This document shows positions 56,195-64,000 of a stretch of 64,000 bases of DNA, piece by piece. Both the position numbers and the translations under genes were made by a program. Within the stretch, counting starts at the first letter, position 1; the number at the start of each line of letters is the position of its first letter. The DNA is from Marvania coccoides (lineage: Eukaryota; Chlorophyta; Trebouxiophyceae; Chlorellales; Chlorellaceae): positions 992,001 to 1,056,000 of the forward strand of contig OY978100.1 of NCBI GenBank assembly GCA_963854735.1. Direction: 5' to 3'. The notes beneath the pieces are model-generated. The model worked only from the letters and a program-made list of their open reading frames with translations. It searched no databases and was not told the DNA's origin.

Positions 56195-58490
56195 CTAGGA
56201 TTGAACGAACATGTCTTGGCTTACTCCTCCTCCTCCGGGCTGGCTGTTCTGGCGGCTCATTTCCACCGAGTCCTTGCCATTCTTGGCAGGTTCATCGCCA
56301 ACCGTCTTCTTCTTGTTGATGTACATCCTCACCTCCAGCAGCGCAGCGGTCAGCACGATGGCGCCCAGGATGAGGGAGTAGGTGGCCCACGCCCAGGTGC
56401 CGAGCTCCTCCACCTCAAGAATACCGTAATAAATATTGGCAATGGCCAGGATGGCAGCGGAGCGACCGGTCCAAACATGGAAAAAGGTCCAGTAGGGGCG
56501 CATGCGGTGGTCCTTGGGGGGGCGCAGACGGCCAATCAGCGAAAACATCTGCACAAAGCCCAGCACCGTGGCAGCCAGGCCCAGGTCGCGGTGCACCGTC
56601 TTCTCCGTCTCCCACCCGTTGTTGGCCTCGAAGCCAAGAATCAGGCCGATGAACGCCAGCACGAAGCCCAGCGACATCCCCGCGCGGTGCAGTTGGAACC
56701 ACAGCCCAGATGGAGTCTTAAAGTAGCGCGCAGTCATGATGCCCAGGGGAATCATGATTCCCCAGCCAATGGTTGCAATCCACATATGTGCAATTTGCAT
56801 TGAGTCGCTGCCCTCCACAATCACCCCAGATTCGCCGCCAGCTGCACCAAGAACGCCAGAGAGCAGGTTGACGGTGCTTCCAACGCCATTGGAGCGGATG
56901 TGGGAGCGGGGGATGCCGCCAGAGACGGGCCCTGCAGCGTAGATGAGCGGGAAAGAGGAGGCGGCAAAGGTCTGCAGCAGGGAGCGACGGCGGGAGGCGG
57001 CGGTGCCGGCCAGCTTCATCATGAAGGATCCGGAGAGCACGCCGCCAGCAGCGGAAGCCTTGAAGTTTGACATGTTCATGCGGTTGTCAACGAAAACATC
57101 AGCCTGATCGGTGCCTGTCATGTAGTATGACTCAAAGACGGCGCCGTTGGTGCAGGTGGAGCACGCGGACAGAATGGCGGCGGGAGCATTGGTCATGGAG
57201 CCCGCACGGGAGGGGAAGCCCACGGAAATATATCCAGTTGACGGCCCGGAGAGCGCCATGGTCAGAATTGACGACTTGGCATCCGCAGGATCCTCATCCA
57301 GATTCCACAGCACCTGAAATCCGTTGCCGATGGACACGGTTTGGCAGGCACGGTAGGTCTGCACCTCGTTGGCCACGGTGACGGACGGGCACGCGCTGGC
57401 GGTGGTGGGCGAGGATCCGGCAGGAGAATTGTCGACTGCGGCATTGAGCGCTGGGCTGGTGGCGGAGGGCGAAGGACTATTAGTGGTCTCAACGGCGGGC
57501 GAGGGAGAGAGGTTGTCGTCGTCATCGATATCTGCTTCCTCTTCTTTCTCATTCTCCACCTCCACTTCTCTCTCCTCCTCGTCGTCGTCGTCCGTATCAT
57601 CTCCCGAAATAGGGACAACGTTAATGTCCAGACCGGGGGCAGGAGAGGGGACGACGGGGGCGACAGGAGCAGTGGTGGTTCTGAGGGTGACTTCAACGCC
57701 GCCGAAGGAGCTGCCGGTGCCAATGTGGGTGGACAGGGAGTCGCCAGACATGCTGCCGTCATTGACGAAGATCATGCCTTGGGGTGCAGCAGCCAGCGCG
57801 TTGGGGGCAGCAGCCAGCTGGGTAGAAAACACAGCCACCAGAGTGCCGTCGGCGTTCTTGGCCGCAGCGGTGTCCGTGATGACAAAAGAGCCCTTGGCGG
57901 CGTTAATGGATGACGCGGTGTAGCTCTTCAGCTTGTATCCACCCACAGAGGCGCCTGAGGGGGCGGTGGAGTCGGGCTTCACGATGACAGCGTCGGAGCC
58001 AATCATGCCACCGCTGGGAGAGAATCCAATGGCGGCGTAGCCAGAGGTGGTCGCCTTGATGGCGCCCTTGAACAGCGTGCCCGACCCCGAGGTCTCCAGG
58101 GTGTAGTACAGGGTGATGGGGGCGGAGGGGAGCGTCTCGCAGTTGGTAAAAGAGTAGGCAGTGCCGTCGACGGTGAGGTCGCAGGCAGCCTGCTGCAGGC
58201 GACGAGAAGAACCCAAAGAAAGATCGAAAGTGGTGGGGAGCGCTAAGTCGACCTGCAGAATGGAGGGGGATGGGATGGAGGCAAGACACATTAGCAAAAT
58301 CGTTTGGGTGCTGCCAAATAAAGAAAGACTGCTTCTTTGGGTACCAAACTTTGTTTTGCATACACTGTAATGTACTCACGATTGGTCCTTTAGGATGGGA
58401 AGCTGCTAACGCGGTTGTTGCAGTTACCGTGTGCAGCAGGAGCAACACCATTGCCATTGCCGAGTGCCTCCTCATATTTAAAATCATCAT
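56195..58490 (-). CDS. DOMON-DOMON-cytochrome b561 protein, tandem copy A
   Basis: Predicted secretory-pathway heme electron-transfer protein. Exons 58490-58380 and 58252-56195 (phase 0); 722 aa. A signal peptide (HSAMAMVLLLLHTVTATTAL) is encoded by exon 1. DOMON 1 begins ACDLTVDGTAYSFTNCETLP and has GYAAIGFSPSGGMIGSDAVI. An acidic and Ser/Pro linker (DDTDDDDEEEREVEVENEKE) separates it from DOMON 2 (NGFQVLWNLDED, GYISVGFPSRAGSMTNAPAA, YYMTGTDQADVFVDNRMNM). The b561 core has heme-ligand His candidates in IAHMWIATIGWG, QLHRAGMSLGFV, TVHRDLGLAATV and FFHVWTGRSAAILA. It ends in a polar cytosolic tail. Copy B lies 2955 bp away in the same orientation, with the same length between matching positions. 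Confidence 0.88.
57190..58205. repeat. Near-identical tract, copy A
   Basis: About 1016 bp match 60145-61160 at a constant offset of 2955. Reading the two through, I see one difference (57482 A against 60437 G). Third positions are conserved as well as first and second. Confidence 0.9.
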
Positions 58491-59155
58491 ACCAATTCAA
58501 TATTGGCGAACAGTTTCTAATTAAGCGAACACAGCAAAGGCCTTCAAATTAAAAAACGAGTTAGATGATGTAGTGACAAAATTTTCGTTTAGCAAGGCTG
58601 ATCCGGGTTCTATATATTAATACATTTAAACATGTCATAAAGTAAATCAACCCGGCCGCCTGGGCAAAAGTACAGTGAGATATTGTACCTTCACTTCAGG
58701 TTTGAATTTCGAAGAAGAAAGAGCTGACTTTGCCAAGCCCTACCAAGAGAGAGGCCCTAATATAATATTAACAGAGGCTTCTATTTGGTAAATTTGTAAT
58801 AGATGAGGCATGAACGCTGGTTGGGCCAATTCTGTAGGCGCTGAGGTAAAAGTGGTTTGCTGGTACGATGGGCCCGACCCCAAAAGCCTGCAGTTGGTCA
58901 TTAATAGTTGGCCACTAATATTACAAACGAGTAAAGAAAAGAAAGCAAAAAAACTAAGGAAATTAGGGGAAAGAAAGGAATATTTATTTCAAGATATACT
59001 CTGAAGATAACTAAATAAACAAAATACTATTACCGGTGAAAAAATTGGCAGAAACTTCAACCATCGAGCAAATTTAGCAATGCTGAAGAAGCAATAACAG
59101 AGGCACCGGAAACATCTACTTCTGCTGATGTTTGTTCATTAGTTGTCATTTTCAA
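58491..59155. other. Intergenic between tandem copies
   Basis: 0.67 kb with no visible similarity to the space upstream of copy B or downstream of copy A. It holds the copy A promoter and the copy B 3' end. Confidence 0.5.
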
Positions 59156-61413
59156 TCATAAAAACGATGGGGCCGCAGACTCCACCGAGCTTTTGCTCGT
59201 CTGGCGGCTCATTTCCACAGAGCCTTTGCCGGCTTTCTTAGAAACATCGTCGCCCACCGTCACATGCCTGCTGCTGTACGTCTTGACCTCCAGCAGCGCA
59301 GAGGTCAGAACGATGGCGCCCAGGATGCCGGAGTATGTAGCCCACGCCCAGGTGCCCAGCACCTTCACCTCCAGCATGCCGTAGTAAATGTTGGCGATGG
59401 CCAGAATAGTGGCAGACCGGCCGGTCCACACGTGGATGTTGAACCAGTAGGGGCGCATGCGGTGGCCTTTGGGGGGGCGCACCCGATTGATGAGCGAAAA
59501 CATCTGCACAAAGCCCAGCACCGTGGCAGCCAGGCCCAGGTCGCGGTGCACCGTCTTCTCCGTCTCCCACCCGTTGTTGGCCTCGAAGCCAAGAATCAGG
59601 CCGATGAACGCCAGCACGAAGCCCAGCGACATCCCCGCGCGGTGCAGTTGGAACCACAGCCCAGATGGAGTCTTAAAGTAGCGCGCAGTCATGATGCCCA
59701 GGGGAATCATGATTCCCCAGCCAATGGTTGCAATCCACATGTGGGCGTTCTGCACTGAGTCATTGCCCTCCACAATCACCCCGGACTCCCCTCCAGCTGC
59801 TCCAGTGACGCCAGAGAGGAGATCGACGGTGCCGCTGACGCCGTTGGCGCGGATGTGAGTGAGCGGGGCGCTGCCAGAAACGGGACCCGTGGCATAGATG
59901 AGCGGGAAAGAGGAGGCGGCAAAGGTCTGCAGCAGGGAACGACGGCGGGAGGCGGCGGTGCCGGCCAGCTTCATCATGAAGGATCCGGAGAGCACGCCGC
60001 CAGCAGCGGAAGCCTTGAAGTTTGACATGTTCATGCGGTTGTCAATGAAAACGCCAGACAGATCGGTGGCAGTCAAGTAGTACGACTGGAAAATCGCGCC
60101 TTCAGGGCAGGTGGAGCAGGCGGCCAGAATGGCGGCGGCAGAGTTGGTCATGGAGCCCGCACGGGAGGGGAAGCCCACGGAAATATATCCAGTTGACGGC
60201 CCGGAGAGCGCCATGGTCAGAATTGACGACTTGGCATCCGCAGGATCCTCATCCAGATTCCACAGCACCTGAAATCCGTTGCCGATGGACACGGTTTGGC
60301 AGGCACGGTAGGTCTGCACCTCGTTGGCCACGGTGACGGACGGGCACGCGCTGGCGGTGGTGGGCGAGGATCCGGCAGGAGAATTGTCGACTGCGGCATT
60401 GAGCGCTGGGCTGGTGGCGGAGGGCGAAGGACTATTGGTGGTCTCAACGGCGGGCGAGGGAGAGAGGTTGTCGTCGTCATCGATATCTGCTTCCTCTTCT
60501 TTCTCATTCTCCACCTCCACTTCTCTCTCCTCCTCGTCGTCGTCGTCCGTATCATCTCCCGAAATAGGGACAACGTTAATGTCCAGACCGGGGGCAGGAG
60601 AGGGGACGACGGGGGCGACAGGAGCAGTGGTGGTTCTGAGGGTGACTTCAACGCCGCCGAAGGAGCTGCCGGTGCCAATGTGGGTGGACAGGGAGTCGCC
60701 AGACATGCTGCCGTCATTGACGAAGATCATGCCTTGGGGTGCAGCAGCCAGCGCGTTGGGGGCAGCAGCCAGCTGGGTAGAAAACACAGCCACCAGAGTG
60801 CCGTCGGCGTTCTTGGCCGCAGCGGTGTCCGTGATGACAAAAGAGCCCTTGGCGGCGTTAATGGATGACGCGGTGTAGCTCTTCAGCTTGTATCCACCCA
60901 CAGAGGCGCCTGAGGGGGCGGTGGAGTCGGGCTTCACGATGACAGCGTCGGAGCCAATCATGCCACCGCTGGGAGAGAATCCAATGGCGGCGTAGCCAGA
61001 GGTGGTCGCCTTGATGGCGCCCTTGAACAGCGTGCCCGACCCCGAGGTCTCCAGGGTGTAGTACAGGGTGATGGGGGCGGAGGGGAGCGTCTCGCAGTTG
61101 GTAAAAGAGTAGGCAGTGCCGTCGACGGTGAGGTCGCAGGCAGCCTGCTGCAGGCGACGTAGAGACATTTTCAAAGCATCCTGAGAGGTCAGGCGGGCCT
61201 CATGATCCGCCTGGCCGACCTGTTTGGAGCAGCACAATTTCGAAATGTTGTTGGAAAAAATTGTAGGCTAAACTTCAGAAAATGCGGCAATCTTTCGCTG
61301 TTCCACCATCGCACCATTTCATTTGTAAGTGGGTTGCCCGCTGCACTGTGGAAACTGCTCGCAGCGACAAAAGAGTGCAGCACGACAAAAAACACTCCTC
61401 TGGCCAAGGACAT
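59156..61413 (-). CDS. DOMON-DOMON-cytochrome b561 protein, tandem copy B
   Basis: Second member of the pair; 707 aa from exons 61413-61315 and 61180-59156 (phase 0). Exon 1 encodes a different signal peptide (MSLARGVFFVVLHSFVAASS) from that of copy A, and exon 2 begins DALKMSLRRLQQAACDL; identity with copy A starts at RRLQQAACDL. DOMON 1, the acidic linker and the front of DOMON 2 are identical or nearly so. DOMON 2 then differs in patches (NSAAAILAACSTCPEGAIFQ against NAPAAILSACSTCTNGAVFE), followed by alternating identical and diverged stretches through the b561 core, with INRVRPPKGHRMRPYWFNIH in place of IGRLRPPKDHRMRPYWTFFH. The tails differ completely. Heme His candidates are all kept. 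Confidence 0.87.
60145..61160. repeat. Near-identical tract, copy B
   Basis: Partner of 57190-58205. Identity stops abruptly at 61160/58205, seven codons or so into exon 2 of copy A's mature region, with unrelated sequence upstream in each copy. Confidence 0.9.
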
Positions 61414-62487
61414 TTTGCCAAAGATGCTGGCGTACCGTCACACTAGATAAGAACAATGAAATTTGCGCCGTGCTATGAACGTGAAGATTATAATACACGA
61501 AATTATTATAGATGAAGAGAAGCACGACGGTTGTAGTGTGTGCAGACACGGATTTGTGTTAGCTCTTCTGCAGTTCTGTAAGGTAAGGTCTTTATGAAAT
61601 ATATCACAAAAGAACAAACCGTGCGAGACCATTCCTCGTATCAGCCCCTCAAATTTGAATTTGCTCCATCTGTGAGGGTCGTTCTGTTTGTTATATTCAT
61701 GAACCATTCCATCCAACCTGGCTTGGCTGCTGGGATTTAAATAATTGGCAGCAAGTCAAGGAGAGACATTCTGAGTGGAGGATTTTGTCTGTCCAACACA
61801 ACCGGCCTATGATTGAGTCTATCGGCACGATGCTAGCAGGCCATGTCCATATGCGAGCAGTTTCAGTGTCGATGGCATCGCTGCAGTACCACGACGCAGC
61901 CATTTTTCCTGTGACAGCCTGCTTTGGAACAACATGGCAGCGGAGCAGCGCTGCCCAGCTCTGGCTCTCAAAGCTCTGGTCACCTGATTCTCAGCTGAAT
62001 CTCGAAATCTATTGAAATTGTGGAAGGAAAGGCGTTTTCTGCTATCGAGTCGTAACATAATTTTCAGGTGTCAAGCCAGCAACAAACAAAAGCAACAGCA
62101 CTCATTAATAAACAAAAACCATTTTTAGTACAATCTCCCACGGATCGGAAAACCATCCATTTTCTTGCAGACCCCCCTGGCAGCTCCTTTCATAAAATTT
62201 ATAAAAAAGGCCCTATATATATAGGCCCTGCCACAAAAGGCCTAGCTAGCTTCTTGATAGCTAGCTGCGCGTTGACACATTTCCCACACTTTTCGAGATG
62301 AACATTTTCTCTCTCTAACATTCAATTGTGTCCGAAAAAATCCTGCGTAAACGAGATTGATTATTATGTTTGCCAAAATTCAATCAAACTTTGATTGATT
62401 GGCAAAATTTTTCAGCAAAAATAGATTTCCCCCTGGCAGATAACCAAACAAAAAAATCCAATTGATGGGTTTTGAGCCCTGGGGGAA
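61414..62487. other. Divergent intergenic region, copy B / TCAB1
   Basis: 1.07 kb. It contains a TATAAAAA at 62200-62207 on the plus strand, a CTATATATATAG palindrome at 62212-62223 and an AGCTAGCT inverted repeat at about 62244-62266. No gene was recognised. Confidence 0.5.
62244..62266. repeat. Inverted repeat AGCTAGCT, 7-nt loop
   Basis: Two copies of the 8-bp palindrome AGCTAGCT flank TCTTGAT and could form a hairpin in DNA or 5' leader RNA upstream of the TCAB1 gene. A TATA-type palindrome lies 20 bp before it. Confidence 0.6.
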
Positions 62488-63818
62488 ATGGAGGTGAACA
62501 CTGAGGCTTTGCCACCCATCGATGTGGCCACACTCCACGACGAATTTACGAGCAGTGAGTTGCAAACAGTGTGTTTCTAGGCTTTTTCATAAGTATTATA
62601 AACTATCCAGCTCCCTGTGCAGGCACTAGCCCGCTCCCTGAGCACTCCAACTTTCTCAAAGGCGTCAAATTTTCGCCCGACGGCGTCGGCTTCCTCACCG
62701 CCGCAGATGACAACTCCCTGCGAGTCTACGACCTTCCACAATCAGTATTGGCCCCACCAGACCCCGAATCAGCGCAGCAACCCTCGCTGCAGCCGCCTCA
62801 AGACCCTTTTTGGCCTGCGCTGCGGATCCCCGCTGGGGAGCTGATTTACGACTACGCCTGGTACCCTTGCGCCTCCGCGGCAGAGCCAGAGACCTACTGC
62901 TTTGCTGTCACCTCCCGGTCCCATCCAATTCACCTGTACGACGCGTGTACTGGGCATCTTCGCTGCTCGTACCGCCCATACAACGCCCTGGATGAGCTCT
63001 CCCCGGCGTACAGCGTCGGATTTTCGCGGGACGGGGAGCGGCTATTTGCCGGGTGCAAATCAGCGATTCAAATCTTCGACGTGGAGCGGCCAGGGCGGGA
63101 TCACATCACGCTCAGCACGTTTTCAAAAAAGCAAGATGGACAGCCAGGGATCATATCCTGCCTGGCCTTTGCCCCCGACAACCCTTCTCTAATGGCCACT
63201 GGCGCCTACTCCGGCGTAGCAGCCCTGTACGACCCTCGCACTAGGGAGCAGCTGGCGGTGCTGGAGGGCCACTCTGGCGGGGTGACCCACCTGCGGTTCT
63301 CAGCGTGCGGGGGATACCTGTACACGGGGGCTCGTCGGGACGGCGGCATCTTCTGTTGGGACGCGCGGTATTTGAGCGGCGCTGTGTACTCGATGCGAAG
63401 AGAAACGACGACCACCAACCAGCGGATTTATTTCGACGTGGAGCCCAGCGGGCGGCACTTGGCGAGCGGCGGGGAGGACGGATGGGTGATGCTGTGGGAC
63501 TTGAGGGACGGGTCTGAGGCTGGAAAGTTTCGGGCGGCGGGGGACACTGTGAACGGCTGTGAGTTTCACCCTAGCATGCCGCTGCTGGCTACAGCCTCGG
63601 GGCAGCGCCGGTTCTTAGCCGTAGGAGGAGACTCCGAAGATTCTGGCTCTGAAAAGGAGGAAGAAATGCTGGACGCTGGTGGAAAGAAAGGACAGAGCGG
63701 TGGATTTTCGATGGGGCAGGATGAGAATGCGCTGAGGCTGTGGCGGCTGGGGATGAGGGCGGTGGACATTGCTCCCATGGAAGCAGCAGAGGAAGGGATT
63801 CTGGCAGCAGGAGGGTAA
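62488..63818 (+). CDS. WRAP53: Telomerase Cajal body protein 1 (WRAP53/TCAB1)
   Basis: WD-repeat protein that binds the CAB box of scaRNAs and telomerase RNA and brings these RNPs to Cajal bodies. Exons 62488-62554 and 62623-63818 (phase 1); 420 aa. Ortholog signatures in order: EHSNFLKGVKFSPDGVGFLT, YDYAWYP, SRSHPIHLYDACTGHLRCSY, RPYNALDELSPAYSVGFSRD, RPGRDHITLSTFSKKQDGQP, GIISCLAFAPDNPSLMATGA, GHSGGVTHLRFSACGGYLYT, GARRDGGIFCWDAR, TTTNQRIYFDVEPSGRHLAS, HPSMPLLATASGQRRF. The N-terminus is only ~30 residues against ~150 disordered residues in animals. A Glu/Gly/Lys insert separates the last strand. A second acceptor at 62610 is possible but would break the frame. Confidence 0.93.
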
Positions 63819-64000
63819 ATGCTGGCACTGTGGACGATGCTTTGCTTGTATCACTTTGAAGTATTTAATAACTTGAAACAAATTTAAGCTAGGAAATGTT
63901 TGAAGTGGTGTTAGAAGAAGTGTTATTTCTTGGAAGAAATTGCGAATTTGAAGGAAACAGACAGGCGAACAACAGGGACGAGACTTCGGGCGGCGCAATT
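63819..64000. other. 3' flank of TCAB1
   Basis: 182 bp of AT-rich sequence to the window edge; no gene recognised. Confidence 0.5.

Noticed and set aside
57341..57923. Plus-strand frames of 184-190 aa repeated at 60296-60878
   Set aside because: They appear twice only because the underlying DOMON genes are duplicated; they are shadows of the acidic linker and DOMON coding strand.

Overview
The window is nuclear DNA of a eukaryote, most probably a unicellular green alga (Viridiplantae, Chlorophyta-like). GC-rich exons are broken by short AT-rich GT-AG introns (mostly 60-150 nt). Several genes belong to plant or algal families: a PLIP-type plastid lipase, a BBD-type bifunctional nuclease, a RABC/Rab18 GTPase, a strawberry-notch helicase with a PHD finger as in plant FORGETTER1, a RAP-domain organelle RNA factor and a probable thylakoid-lumen protein with a twin-arginine signal. 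TGTAA, the usual green-algal poly(A) signal, follows several stop codons (1683, 7476, 13203, 16719, 31728, 39912). I cannot name the species. No tRNA, rRNA, CRISPR array, plasmid or viral gene was seen.

Layout. 1-4.5 kb: 5' end of TAF7 (-), a mitochondrial S1-type ribosomal protein (+), a Gln-rich probable transcription factor (-). 6-9.9 kb: a DEK_C/SWIB chromatin protein (+), a one-domain MTHFR (-), a heme-oxygenase-like protein (-). 10-16.6 kb: SNAPC3 (-), bifunctional nuclease (+), FCP/SCP-type phosphatase (-), MIC19-like CHCH protein (+). 16.9-25.1 kb: TraB-family protein (-), mitochondrial ClpX (+), SAM-domain coiled-coil protein (-), RABC GTPase (+). 25.7-31.6 kb: a large low-complexity gene with a TFIIS-N-like domain (+). 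31.9-42.4 kb: RAP-domain protein (-), lumenal HExxH metalloprotease candidate (-), coiled-coil protein (+), J-domain protein with an unrecognised C-terminal domain (-). 43.8-61.4 kb: PLIP-type lipase, DOMON-b561 gene, strawberry-notch helicase and two near-identical tandem DOMON-DOMON-b561 genes, all (-). 62.5-63.8 kb: WRAP53/TCAB1 (+).

Most genes are unrelated housekeeping functions, as expected of a compact algal genome. Themes that recur are RNA polymerase II/III transcription and chromatin (TAF7, SNAPC3, SWIB, phosphatase, SBNO, TFIIS-N), small-RNP biology (SNAPC3 makes snRNA, TCAB1 localises H/ACA and telomerase RNPs), organelle maintenance (S1, ClpX, MIC19, RAP, lipase, lumenal protease) and a cluster of three secreted or membrane DOMON-b561 redox proteins. 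Several divergent pairs share intergenic spaces of 200-300 bp. Exon models were built by eye from splice consensus, reading phase and family similarity, with no search or transcript support. The most unusual items are the tandem DOMON-b561 pair with an almost identical ~1 kb tract, the Tat-signal metalloprotease, the J-domain protein's C-terminal domain, and the Glu-Leu repeat gene with internal exon duplication.
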